DNA of 64,000 nucleotides from Progne subis subis. Taxonomy: Eukaryota > Chordata > Aves > Passeriformes > Hirundinidae. Below the pieces are notes generated by a model that was given only the letters and a program-made list of their open reading frames with translations, was not told the DNA's origin and did not search any database. Within the stretch, counting starts at the first letter, position 1; each line of letters begins with the position of its first letter. A program made the translations under genes and the position numbers. Positions 48,054 to 63,892 of the stretch are shown in pieces. The stretch spans positions 1 through 64,000 of the forward strand of contig JAKJHU010000165.1 in assembly GCA_022316685.1 (NCBI GenBank), written 5' to 3'.

Positions 48054-48857
48054 GGAAGGCTGAATTCCTCCATAGGAATGCTGAATTCCTCCATGGGAAG
48101 GCTGAATTCCCTCCCATGGGAATGCTGAATTCCCTCCCATGCCAATGCTGAATTCCCTCCCATGGCAATGCTGAATTCCTCCATGGCAATGCTGAATTCC
48201 CTCCACTGGGAATGCTGAATTCCCTCCCATGGCAATGCTGAATTCCCTCCCATGCCAATGCTGAATTCCCTCCACTGGGAATGCTGAATTCCTCCATGGC
48301 AATGCTGAATTCCCTCCACTGGAAATGCTGAATTCCCTCCACTGGGAATGCTGAATTCCCTCCACTGGCAATGCTGAATTCCCTCCACTGGAAATGCTGA
48401 ATTCCCTCCACTGGGAATGCTGAATTCCCTCCACTGGAAATGCTGAATTCCCTCCACTGGGAATGCTGAATTCCCTCCACTTGGAATGCTGAATTCCCTC
48501 CACTGGGAATGCTGAATTCCCTCCACTGGCAATGCTGAATTCCCTCCACTGGAAATGCTGAATTCCCTCCACTGGGAATGCTGAATTCCCTCCACTGGGA
48601 ATGCTGAATTCCCTCCCATGGCAATGCTGAATTCCCTCCACTGGGAATGCTGAATTCCCTCCACTGGGAATGCTGAATTCCTTCCACTGGCAATGCTGAA
48701 TTCCCTTCCATGGCAATGCTGAATTCCCTCCACTGGGAATGCTGAATTCCCTCCACTGGGAATGTTGAATTCCCTTCCATGGCAATGCTGAATTCCCTCC
48801 CATGGCAATGCTGAATTCCTCCATGGCAATGCTGAATTCCCTCCACTGGAAATGCTG
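48054..48857. repeat. Minisatellite, about 35 units of 23 bp (some 21 bp), each with an EcoRI site
   Basis: I counted 35 GAATTC sites between 48062 and 48839. They are spaced 23 bp apart except for five intervals of 21 bp. Units combine TGAATTCCCTCC with either ACTGG(G/A/C)AATGC or CATGGCAATGC. Units ending in GGGAATG contain the inverted repeat ATTCCC-(6 nt)-GGGAAT, so the RNA could form a row of small hairpins. The minus strand has no stop codon in any frame of the common unit, which creates three long overlapping spurious frames. Confidence 0.97.
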
Positions 48858-49422
48858 TGCCTTTCTACTCAGGTGGAGCAAGGCCCAGGCACAGCAGGGC
48901 ACGAGCAGCACCCCAGGAAGGTGCAGCCTCCTGAAATTCAGTGTCTGTGCCACAGAACAAGCCCTGCCTGGCAGTGATGGATCACCTGGAAAAGCTGCTC
49001 CATGTCCAAGGAGTCAGGAGGCAACTGCCTGGCTTAGCTCTGCACAAATCCTGGTCACAGGCATCACTGTCAAGGCACAGTGATGTTGTTTGTGTGCTCA
49101 CCATCATTATCTTTATCATCTCCTTTATGTGCTGGGACCTGTTTCCTTTCCAGCTCTCAACAAATGTGTTTCTCTTTTGTGTAATTCTCTCTCTTTCTCA
49201 CATGCTGTCATGTGTCAGTGGAACTGAGTGACAGAGGTAATCCTTCTCTAAATAACTCCCAAATGTGTCACTCCTGGTCCTGCCTGTGCACTCCACTGGG
49301 GCTCTGGCTCAGGAGAAGTTCTAAACTTTCAGTATTTAGTACAAACAAAAACTTATTTTCAAAATTAACCCAAGTTTTGGGAAGGCTGTTTTAAATAATG
49401 ACTTCAGTGGGTGAGTTTATTT

Positions 49423-49520
49423 ATCATGGAATCAAAGGTTGGTTGGGATTGGAAGGGACCTTAGAGATCTCTCATTCCACTATCCCAGGGTGCTCCCAGC
49501 CCCATCCAGCCTGGCCTTGG
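49423..49520 (-). mobile_element. CR1 LINE 3' fragment (antisense)
   Basis: ATCATGGAATCAAAGGTTGG, then TTGGGATTGGAAGGGACCTT and CCCCATCCAGCCTGGCCTTG, match the CR1 tail. There is an internal deletion before the CACTATCCCAGGGTGCTCCC block. Confidence 0.88.
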
Positions 49521-52353
49521 TTTTATTTATTGATCAGGTGTTGGATGAAAACTGCCCCAGGTGACTCTGGTTCAGACTGATTGAAGGTGAGGTTATTTCT
49601 GAAGTTCGCTGGTTGCAAGTTTGTATTCTTCATATGAAACCCACATTTTCCTGTAGATTTTCTTGCTGAAAATGAAGCAACACAGGGAATTTTATAAACA
49701 AGGACTCTGTCACTGGCGTATGGACACTTGTCTCCCAAGGATGATCTCATCTGCCATGGCTTTGCAATAAAAGCTGTCACTTGGAAGCTGGATTGCCTGA
49801 GGTGCTAAAATCCAGATTGAGGAGGCCCTGGGATGTTTGTGCTGTCCTGGTGGGCAGAGCACTGTGGGACTGAATCACCTGCCAGTCACTACTTGCCAGA
49901 AGAATATGTATTTTATGCTTTTTATTTAAGAACTGCCTGTGCCTGGCTGGCTTGGGAAGCACCCAAAACATAAACTGTTTATGATCCAGAGCAGTTTGCT
50001 GGAATCACAAACCTGGGAGAGGCTCAAGATTAAAGACATAAAGCCAACTGCACTGAATTGTGTCAGACATCCCTTTAACCTTGCTCTGTTTCCCACCTTG
50101 TGCCTCAGGGCAGCATCTGAGTGGGTGCTGATGTCTCCCTGCTGTGCTTTCCCAGCCAGCCCCCGGCACTCTGGGGCTCTCTGCCCTCTCTCCCAGCTCT
50201 TGGTTAAGATACAGCCATGGATTTTTCCTCTGTGCATTTCTCTCGTTTGTCAGGTCTCTCCTGTGCAGGGCATGAAGCAGGGCTGGAGATGTTTCCTGGG
50301 CTTCTCAGGACTGTGCTCTTACTCTGGAGCTTGCCAGAGCGGGAATCACAGTCACTCTTACCAGGAACAGTTAGAGATGAAATGAAGGCATTTAATCTGT
50401 TGATTAACTTTTGAGCACAAATTGCAAAAGCTAAGAGAATGTTTCGCGAGGTAAAAGGCAATTTTTTTGGCCTGGGGCTGTTTCAGGTGTTGATGCCTTG
50501 AAACCTGCAAGCAAGGAGTGGGAGAAGTGATTGACCTCTGTTAGAGCAAACATTTAATCTTACTAATGAAGAATGGATTTTCATGAGGACTTCCATGAGT
50601 GTTCTTGCAGGTCCATGTCCAACCCAGAAATCGTCTAAGGGTTTGAGGAGGACAAAAGCAAAGCCTGCTCTGCTTCAAGCCCTTCCCACTGGTACCAGCA
50701 GTGTCCAGCAGAATGGCTGCAAACTGAAGAGAGCCGTGAAGTCCCCTCTGCAAGATCACAGTGTGCAGAGAGTTTGGGGATTGGAAATCTTTTATCAGTG
50801 GCTGTTCTGAGGTGTTGACTCCTGTGTGGTGTTAATACTGAGCAGGGAGAGGGGAAGGGAGCCCCAGTGTGTGGGAAACAGCCAGGAGCTCTGTTGGGTG
50901 TTCTTGGAAGATCCGCTTGAAGGGTCTGAGTGTGAGAGAGCTGAAATCTCCCCCAGATGAGCCCCAAATTCCCGTGTCCCAGATGTGACCCTCCCTGCTG
51001 TCCCCAGGACAGCCTCGGTGCTGGCAGTGCAGGAGATTCCCCAGGAGCAGCCAGGCTGAAAGGCTGGAGCATTCCCTGCTCGAGGACCTGCTGATCCTGT
51101 TCCTCTGGAGCTGTGAGTTTGTTATTGCTGAGTGCAGCCTGGAGCCGCCAGGGAAATGTCTTTATTGGGATGGATTAGTTAACTCTGAACTTTGCTTATC
51201 TATCTTTTTAATCCATCAGACTGGATGCTGCATTTGTCCTGCATTTATTTCTCTTTTTGGTATTTTTAGAAATTGGCATCTCTCTAGCTGTACCCTTGGT
51301 GCTGGGAGAAGGGATATTTTTAATGGGATGTGTTTTCTGCACCTAATGAAGCAGCAAAGAAATAAACTACTCTTGTCAAAATAGAGGGGGAAATATGAAA
51401 ATTCCCAGTCAGATTAGTTACTATTTATTGTCTCTCTGTGTCTTCTGCACCTTTATTTAACCAGCAAAGCGAACAAGCCAAAGCTTTAATGTTTGCAGAT
51501 TGCTGGTTTTTTATAATTGGAGGATTAATATCTCAAAGTAGATCTATTTCACAAAGATTGACTGTTCTTTGAAAGGAATGCAGTTACAGATGTGTGTGGG
51601 GCTGAAATGCTGCTCCTAATGGGAATGAAGGTGCCTGGGTGGGACACTGCCAGATTTGCTGCCTGTCACAGTCTGGTGGCACTGACAGCTCAAATAAATG
51701 TGGGGGTTCTGCCCATGGAGTCAGGAGGTTCTGCCTCTGACCTTGCTCTCTTTGTACATTGGGAGATCCTGTGCTGTAACGAGCTGATCTGGCCAGAAAT
51801 GAGTCCTCTTTGGCTTTTTCCCTGTCATGCCAATTCTCATCCATCCCTGAGTTACATTTTTATTTTATTGATTTAACTTGTTTTTTTTTTTTCCTGTGTG
51901 AATTCCTTTCCTTGTTTTATTGAAACTGAATAAAATTTATTTTTAGTTTATTGAATGCTGAGAAGGCACTACATGATCTTTTGAATAGTTTAAAAAATAC
52001 TGGATCTGTTTGAAATTTTTGTTGTTGCTTAAGTTTTTCCATAACCTTTGGGGTTTTTTATAGTCAGGAATATTGAAAAATCCTGGGATTATACTGTCTT
52101 TTCACACAAGTTTCCCACCATGCTGCATCGAAGAACAAAAGAGCCAGAGGTGAAAATTCCTCTTGTCCATCATCAGGTGTCTCTGCTCTTGTCCTTCTGC
52201 TCTGTGAGCAGAACCTTGTCCCCTCCATGCTGAAGTTTTTTATACCCTAGGGTCACTTAAAAGAATTATTTTAGGATTGAAGGTCTTTTCAAAAAGAAAG
52301 CTCATCTTGCAGCAGAGCTGTAGAAATGAAAGTTCATGAGAAGTTAATGAAGA

Positions 52354-52572
52354 ATTGGGCAGGAATTGTTCCCTGGCAGGGTGGGCAGGGCCTGGCACAG
52401 GGTGCCCAGAGCAGCTGTGGCTGCCCCTGGATCCCTGGCAGTGCCCAAGGCCAGGCTGGACACTGGGGCTGGGAGCAGCCTGGGGCGGTGGGAGGTGTCC
52501 CTGCCATGGCAGGACATCTCATGGGATGAGTTTTTAGGTCCTTCCAACCCAAGCCATTCCACGATTCCGTGA
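52354..52572 (+). mobile_element. CR1 LINE 3' fragment (sense), young subfamily
   Basis: It has ATTGGGCAGGAATTGTTCCC, CTGCCCCTGGATCCCTGGCA and GGTGTCCCTGCCATGGCAGG, then the tail CCAACCCAAGCCATTCCACG, ATTCCGTGA. Confidence 0.93.
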
Positions 52573-54548
52573 CCTGCAAACCCTGAGAGCACTGGCAGAG
52601 CTGGCTCAGGGCTGGGCTTCCCATCCTGGTGGTGTCAGGGGATGGAACTCCTGGAGCTGCTGGAGCTGATCCCAGAGCTCCTGGTGGGAAGTGGAGCAGG
52701 AGCCAGAAGGCTCTGCCTGCCTCTCCAGAGGGTGATCTTTAACTGAATTTATCTGGGGAACAGGAGGTGGTTGCAGCTATTCCTGGAAGGCTGAGGGAGG
52801 CTGTTGGCCATCAGCTTCAGCTAAAGGGCATCCTCCAGCTCTGAGAAATGAGAATTTTAAGAAATAACTGCTAATTAGAAGTATTTTGTCCATGGGCAAG
52901 ATCACTGTCAGGATCAGGAGAAATGTGGAGGCTCGGCATTATAAATAACATTTACAACAAGGGAAGCCCGATGGCTGGTGCTGAGTGGGGGAGATTTTTC
53001 TTCGGTATTAAATAAAGGGCTCTGTATAGATGCCTCTTCCCCTGATTTAATCATTCTGAAGAGACCTGATCCCTATTTTAGGTGCAGCACTAATTCCATC
53101 TCCCTCTGAAGCTGTGGGTAGCAGTCTATAGTTAGGTTGGCACACTGTCCTCGCCACATCAAACCCAGAGTGAGGATGTGAATGAAGCTGACGCTTCATC
53201 CTTGGGTTTGTGCTCAGCCTTTTACATTCTCCCACATTTCCAGTTCCTATCCTTGTTCTTAATGATCTTTTTTTATCCTTGCACTCATGTTCTCTGGGCA
53301 GATCCCTGACAGAAATTTGAAAGCAGCTGGACATGACAATGTAGGCTGATCCTGCTGCTCTTTAAATCACTGCCGGAGTGAAGCCAAGGCCAGATGTTGC
53401 TCACAGCTGCTTTAACAGCTGGTTTGAGGTTTGAGGCTGTTCCCTGTGCCTGCCTGGGACGGATGCCCTGATCTCTGAGAAGTTGTTTGTTAAATTACTA
53501 GAACGTGTAGAGAGAGAAAATATTTCATCCGGTGAAAACCTATTTAATTTTTGGGGTTTGTTGTCTTCTCTTACATTTTGACTATGATGTAATATATTAA
53601 ACACTGAATTTTGTTAAGATTTTTTTAGGATGTGACAGCAATAGCCTAGTTATGGACAAATACTGTGGCCATAATGCCATAAAGTTTAGGGATTTTCATT
53701 ATTTTCTCTTGTAGGTCAGTACCTAGGTGTAATAATGCTGTGGAAATGGAGATTCCTATCCATGAAAGCTTAATTCCAGGATCTGTGTGTTAGAAGGGTT
53801 GGTGTGCAGGGACCTGTAGTTCTTTAAGAAACCCGATGTGGTTTGGTTTCCCTTGCTGGTGCTGAGAATTTGAGCAGTCAAATGCTGGGTCCATGACACA
53901 TCCCAAAAACTGACTCTGCGAGTGACAAATAATTGACCCTGCTCCATAGAAAGTGTTTAAAGCTCTATAACATGTGCTTGACTGAACCTTGTTGGAGTCC
54001 CAGAGAATCCCAGACATGATTTTCTAAGTGTTTCCACTGAGGCAGAGAAAAGCTTCAAGTCTGGGAGAAAAATTAGGTGTGATCCCCAAATGAGAAGGGA
54101 TGGACAAAGCAATTCCTCTCCCGTGGATTTATGGTTTCCTTCCCACACCAGTGAACCACACAGGTGCCGTGGGAAGGACAGTGAAGAGGAAGGCAACTCA
54201 GAACATCTTTTTTTAATTAAAAATCGAAGGATGGAGCTGCACCATGTGTGGCCTGTGCTGCTCTGGGGCTGTTTGGGGCACAGGGAAGCAATGCTCCTTC
54301 TTGCAGGGCTTTATTGCAGGGCTTGCTTCTGCTTCGGGGTTTACTAAATGGAGATTTACCACACAAGGAGCTTCTGGGTGTAGATTTTGCAGCTGTATTT
54401 CTGTCCCCTCAACACTTTCTGCACTTGTGATGCTTCCAGCGTGTCGGCTCGAAACGTGATGTCTCTGGAATTGCAGCCTTAATGCACACATCCCTATGGA
54501 TTCTGGCCTGTGCTTACCTTTGAAATGCCTTTTCTCTTCTCTTTTTAG

Positions 54549-54665
54549 GTTATGAACTCGGTGTTTAAGACTATTCTAGACTTGACTTACCCAATAACCT
54601 CAATGTTTTCTGGAGCAGCTTTTAACAACAGCATCAACAACATCTTCAAGGATAAGCAGATAGAG
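54549..54665 (+). CDS. PNPLA7: PNPLA7 exon I: patatin domain, middle
   Basis: This 117-nt, 39-codon exon is phase 0 at both ends. It encodes [20 protein letters not shown], then [19 protein letters not shown]. The core LDLTYP(I/V)TSMF(S/T)G is conserved in the family. The donor is ATAGAG|GTAGGT. Confidence 0.95.
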
Positions 54666-57600
54666 GTAGGTTGTTTATTCACCTTATGGATAGGAAATTA
54701 TGTCCCTGTGTCTGCTGGAGCAGAAATAGCTTTTTTTCCATGCTAATATGGAAATCTGGAGCTGTTGGGTGACTGAAAACGTGGTGAAACTGTGAATGTG
54801 GTGGTCTGTGACTGCAGGAAGGAGCCTGTTCTTTCAGGTGGATTTAGAAAACACAAACTGTAGATTATTTGTAACGATTTCAGTTTGACAAAGGGATCTC
54901 ATTGTCTGAGAGAAGAAGTGAAAATTGTGGCACTGAAGAAGAACAGCCGAGAGTGCTTCATCATTATTTTTCTGCAAATCAGGTCTCAGAGACCTTCAGG
55001 GCACACCGGAGAAGGGCTTGAATTGGGTTGCAATGGGTTTGGCTTTTTTGAATTTTATTTTTCAAGCTGGAGTGAGTTTTTCTGAGCAGCCTGCTGAAAG
55101 CTGCAATAATGGCAGAGTCCTTTGTGTCCTGGTTTGCACTTTTGTAGTTGCTGGGTGTGGTGTGGTCCACCTGAGCCAAGAGCCATCTCTGGAATCCACC
55201 TCCCCCATCCCTCAGCAGCAGCAGACTGTAAATCACGTTAGCAGTGTTTGTCTTCTACATCACCCAGCTCAGAGAGTGTTTGGGTAGCCTTGGAATTTCA
55301 CCTGATTTGCAATTTTAACCAAATTGTTCCTGTGTTTGCATCCTTGTGATGAAAGATCATGTAGCAAATTAACACTGTATATACTTTAAATATATTTGGT
55401 AAAAATAATCCAAAACATTCCCTACCTAAATGCAAGCATGAAAGTAAGTGATTAATCATCATGTGGCTTAAAATAGCAGCTTGCTGTGCACAGGGGATGG
55501 TGCTGGAGACAAGCAGCTTTTAGAGGATCCTGGAATCATCAAGGTTGGAAAAGGGTCCAACAATTCCCCCAGCACTGACAAGGCCACCACTGACCCCTGT
55601 CCCCAGGTGCCACATCCACATGGCTTTTGAGCACTTCCAGGGGTGGTGATCCCACCACTTCCCTGGGCAGCTGTTCCAATGCCTGACCACCCTTTCCATG
55701 AGGAAATTTTTCCTGCCATCCAACCTAAACCTCCCCTGGTGCAACTCGAGGCCGTTTCTGTCTATCCCTGCTTTGGGTTCCAGCAGTCACTTCATTGTAC
55801 TTCCTTTCTAAGATGCAGCAGATTCCTTCCTTAGGAATCTCAACAGCTGTAGTTGCATATTCTGGTTTTCCCTTGCAGCCACACGAAGGTTTTGTGCAAG
55901 AGAAATCCAGTCCTGAGGCACCCAGCAGCACCATCTCTGTGCTTGTGTGCTGGACCATCACAGCCCCTCAGGCCATGCCCAGGGTTTCCTCATGTAGGAA
56001 GAATTCCTGCAGATAAATAAGGAAAAATGTGTAGCACAGCCAGGAGAGAGGGAATTACTCCTTCACTGCAATTCCCACTGTCAATGTGGGGTAACCAGTC
56101 CTGGAACTGGGAGCTGCCCCAGGGTAAAGGGAGACTGAGAAGGTAACAGGAGCTGAGCCAGGAACCTTGAAAAAGTATTTAAAGCATCCAAACTGCAAAC
56201 ATCCATCTTTTCTCCCTAGCTGGGGTGGGTTTGGCTGGGTAGCAATGATTTCTACCTGGAAATTCCTATCAGTAAAAATTAATTACAGCCTCACGAGCAG
56301 AGGTCGTGTTTGGGTTGTGCTTGGCCACAACTGCTCCTTCCTGGGAGGGTCAGCAGTGATCCCAGGAAAACCTGGGAACTTCCTACCCAGGGACTGACCC
56401 TCATGGCTCTAGAAAAGTTTAAAATTTAGAAGCTCTGGGCCAGATCCTCGTTTTTGCTGCTGTGGCTGTGAGGTGACACCCCTGTGCTTCCCACACGAGT
56501 CCCACCTGGGAGGCAGGAGCAGGAGCGCTTAGGCTGAGCTGTTATTTCTGACACCGAAAGGGAGGTTTCCATTTTCTCCGAAATTTGCTCTCTGCCAACC
56601 CTTGTAATGTGGGTGTCTCCTGATTCCTGCAGTGCTGCTCGTGTGGGGGCCCTGGTGACAAAAACCCCATCACTGCTTCCAGCCACAGGCACTTCCCAGG
56701 CTGGGATCATCCTTGGGAGACCCTCAGGGAGCACACCCAGCATGGAGCACTTGGACACAAACCCAGGCCAGGGTGCTTGAAGGAAATTTCTCAAGAAATA
56801 GATCTATTTTCCTCTCAAATTCTCCATCCTTCTGTGAGAAAATCAGCCTCTGGACTTTTTATTCTCTGTGCCAGAATTCTTATCCCCATGCCAAAATGCC
56901 CTTGTAAATCATCTCAGCTGGGGGTTCAGGTGTGAGGAATCAGACAAGACTTTTATTAAGTCTTGTTTCAGACTTCAGTGATGCTCTGTTCCAAACTCAG
57001 CGGAGCAATCCCTGAGCAGTGAGATTTTATTGCTGTGTGGGAGGGCCTGGGTTAGTTTTTGGTGTTTGCAGGAACATGAAAGGAGGTGTCAGAGAGGCTT
57101 CTTCTCCCATTCCCCTATTTTTGCTTAATGTGTGGTTGATACACTGAGAACTGCAACCCCCAGAATATCTTCAGCATGGGGAGGCACCCGAATTCTCTTG
57201 TAATCACACTTTATTCATCACTTTCCTCTGGCATTTGCCCTGGGTTGTGCTACTGGTGCAGTGCTTGAGGACCCTCCCCAGTCCCACCAGCTTTGCAGAG
57301 CTGCTGAAGAGATTAAACTCTCCAGAAAACCCCCTACTGCTTGGCAGTGCAGAATTTCAGGTTGACCAGCACAGAAATCACACCAGGAGTTGCAGCCTCA
57401 CCAGTGAGGGAGGGACTCCAGCTCCAATGGTCCTGGAGTCCAAACCTGTCTTTGGGCTGAGTTTAAAGCCCATTAAAGCTGTGCTGGGGATGGCCCAGAC
57501 ACCGTGTCCAGTGAACAAAGGCTGCCTGGGAGAGCAGCTTTTCCTCTTCAGCCTTGATTCAAGTGTTCTGATTGACAGAGCAGCATCAGCTGTTCCCTGG

Positions 57601-58523
57601 GCACAAGCTCAGTTTACTCAGAGAAGTCCTCCTGCTTCCCCTTGGCAGCTGCCATTTCACCAGGCACCATGGAAACTTTCCAAAACTGTCCTCTCTCCAG
57701 CAGAGCCCTGCACACTTGGGAGGTCACCTTCCCCTTTGCTTTTTCCAGCTGGTGGGAGGTGAGACACAGCTGAAACCAGAGGGAGAACTTCCCTGCCAGG
57801 AGCAGGGCTGGGTGCTTTGGTCTGGCCCCACTGAGTGAAACCTCAAAGCTCTTGGCTTTGCTGTTCTTTCTGTGTCTCACCCTCCTTCTGTTCCACACTC
57901 CCCACTGCTGTGTTACCCTGCAGGATCTCAGGCAGCCTCTGGAATCTTCTTGGAGATCTACCTTGCAGGGTCCTTTGTTCCTGTAGCTGCAGAATTTGGT
58001 GTTGTCCTCTGTGATTGTAGAAAACGTTGGGTTTGCATTTCCTGCTGAAGTGGTGGCCCCTGGCTCCATCACCAGGAGGTACAAATGGACCATTGTTCAG
58101 TCAGGAGGCCATGGATGTGTTCTTCATGTCCCCTGAACAGTCTGGGGATCCCTTGGGCTGGGGGTGACCATCACACCCCATCCTGCACCTGAAATTAAAA
58201 TAAAGACCCCCTGCAGAAGGTGACTCTGGTTTGTGTGAGGAGCTCTCTGTGCTGCCTCTGCACACTCTGCTGGAACGGGGGGTTCTTGCTACTGCAAGGA
58301 CATGAGGATTTTTATCTGCCTTGATGTTGAATGAATTGTTTGCATGAGAGACAAATTGATGAATTTAAACACAGGGCTGAGGGCTTTTCCTCCATCCATG
58401 CAGGTGTGTGTCTGTAGCTGTGTGTGGCAAGGTCCAGAGTTGTTGCTCTGCTGTGTGTCAGACACAGGGTGTGGTCAAGTGCAAGGTCACAGATTTAGTG
58501 AAATTGGGACTCCTCTGTTGCAG
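54666..58523 (+). other. PNPLA7: Intron I-J (3.9 kb)
   Basis: One antisense CR1-like fragment lies at 55526-55755. The remaining sequence (54670-55520 and 55760-58500) is unique, and I see no coding similarity in it. The acceptor CTCCTCTGTTGCAG is good. Confidence 0.85.
55526..55755 (-). mobile_element. CR1-like LINE 3' region (antisense), older subfamily
   Basis: GGATCCTGGAATCATCAAGG, TTGGAAAAGGGTCCAACAAT, GTCCCCAGGTGCCACATCCA and CTTCCCTGGGCAGCTGTTCC fit the subfamily at 42679 and 13833. Confidence 0.87.
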
Positions 58524-58593
58524 GATCTGTGGATTCCTTACTTCACCATCACCACCGACATCACTGCCTCGGCCATGAGGGTGCACAGGGATG
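58524..58593 (+). CDS. PNPLA7: PNPLA7 exon J: patatin domain
   Basis: This 70-nt exon starts in phase 0 and leaves one base over. It encodes [20 protein letters not shown], then HRD. The motif (D)LW(I/L)[17 protein letters not shown] is nearly invariant between PNPLA6 and PNPLA7, and Ile in DLWIP favours PNPLA7. The donor is GATG|GTGAGT. Confidence 0.95.
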
Positions 58594-62524
<3,931 letters not shown>

Positions 62525-62673
62525 CTGACGTGGCCAGGTCCATGGGCGCCAAGGTGGTGATCGCCATCGACGTGGGCAGCCGGGACGAGACCGACCTCAC
62601 CAACTACGGCGACTGCCTGTCGGGCTGGTGGCTGCTCTGGAAGAGGTGGAACCCCCTGGCTGAGAAAGTCAAG
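62525..62673 (+). CDS. PNPLA7: PNPLA7 exon L: patatin domain, after the catalytic Asp
   Basis: This 149-nt exon completes the Ala codon from exon K and ends in phase 0. It encodes [20 protein letters not shown], then [20 protein letters not shown] and [30 protein letters not shown] is the PNPLA7 form, whereas PNPLA6 has Thr, Gln and Ser at distinguishing positions. The donor is GTCAAG|GTACTG. No following exon (expected to begin near a MAEIQ-type motif) is found before the window ends. Confidence 0.96.
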
Positions 62674-63336
62674 GTACTGGGGGCTAGACTGGAGCGGCAG
62701 CTGGTTTTCCAGAGCACTGGGAGGAGTGGGAGAAGTGGGGAAATTCCCTCTGTTACTTGGGGAGCAATCTGTGCCAGGTTTGTTGTTCTGCTGGATTTGA
62801 GTTCGTGTTCGGAGAGCTGGGCAGTGTTCTCACACCACGGGGAAAGCAGTGATGTGGGAGGGGGCTGGCAGAATTCTTAGAGCAAAGAAAGCTTTTCTTG
62901 GAGCTGCATACATTCTGATAAAGTCAGAATTTATTAATTTTACCCATAAAAGTAGTAAATCTGTCCAGTTCCCTTTCTATCCTGTATGTCTCTGAACTGC
63001 TGATTTAGGGAGATTTTAGCATTTGGCAGTAATTAAGTACAACTGATAAACATGGGGCTGCAGAGCGTTATTTTACTATTATTATTTTCCTTTTGTTGCA
63101 TGTGGTCAGGTCAACTCTGTTCCTTTTTCTGCATTTCCTAAATTACCTGGCTCTGCAGCTATCTGCCAAGTGAATTTTGATTTTAATTCTTCCTCCCAGT
63201 TGCATTCCCCAGCTGGAGTTGGTCTCAGTAGTACCCAGTGTAATATTCCAGCTGCCTGAATGGCAGTAGGCACCCATGGAAACATGGGATTCCTTCTGAA
63301 CATCACAAACCATATATTTTTTTACTGGTAGTGGTG

Positions 63337-63475
63337 AAACACTGGCCAAATAGAGGGCTGGAAGAGTTTCCATCTGTGGAGATGGTGAAAACTCAGCTGG
63401 ACATGGCCTTGGACAGGCTGACCCTGCCTGGGCAGAGGGGTGGACTGGGTGATCTCAGGGGCCCCTGTCTGCCTC
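63337..63475 (+). mobile_element. CR1-like LINE 3' fragment (sense), older subfamily
   Basis: GGAGATGGTGAAAACTCAGC, TGGACATGGCCTTGGACAGG, CTGACCCTGCCTGGGCAGAG and GGACTGGGTGATCTCAGGGG follow the order of an older CR1 3' end (compare 2445). Confidence 0.75.
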
Positions 63476-63514
63476 AGCCTCAGCAAAATCTCTGTGCTGG
63501 CACTGGACAGATCT

Positions 63515-63640
63515 GAGAATCATGGAATTACAGATTGGCTTGGGTTGGAAGGGACTTTAAAGCTCATTCAGTTCTACCCCAAGGCTCCAATCCCTGTCCA
63601 GCCTGGCCTGGAACACTTGCAGGGATGGGGCCTCACTGAT
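63515..63640 (-). mobile_element. CR1 LINE 3' fragment (antisense)
   Basis: GAGAATCATGGAATTACAGA, TTGGCTTGGGTTGGAAGGGA and CTTTAAAGCTCATTCAG, then CAGCCTGGCCTGGAACACTT, match the CR1 tail. It lies tail to tail with the sense element just upstream. Confidence 0.88.
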
Positions 63641-63892
63641 TTCTGCCTTAAAGGATCACGGTGCCCCTCACCTCAGCACAGATCTTTAAGTTATAGATAT
63701 GTAATTTCCCTATATCCTGGAATGAAAGCCTTGGTTGGAGCTCGTTGGAAGGCAGTTCCCTTTGTGGTGCTGATCAGGGACGCTCATCCCTGCCTGCCCA
63801 CGCTGGGCACAGCTGGAGGTGCCACTGCGCGAGGGCATCGCCGGGTTCCCGTGTGCCAGCTCACTCCCTGTCGTGAGCACAGCCAGCACCTT

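Larger units (their letters stand above)
48045..54548 (+). other. PNPLA7: Intron H-I (6.5 kb)
   Basis: It opens with the 23-bp minisatellite (48054-48857). CR1 fragments lie at 49423-49520 (antisense) and 52354-52572 (sense). The stretches 49525-52350 and 52575-54540 are unique and AT-rich (notably 51170-51570 and 51850-52070), and I see no exon in them. The acceptor before exon I is CTTCTCTTTTTAG. Confidence 0.85.

Noticed and set aside
47784..48953. 389-codon open frame on the minus strand, with two more overlapping frames of 274 codons
   Set aside because: They are produced by the 23-bp minisatellite, whose unit lacks stops in all minus-strand frames, so each frame gives the same 23-residue repeat. 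There is no start context, splice support or family similarity, and part lies antisense to exon H.
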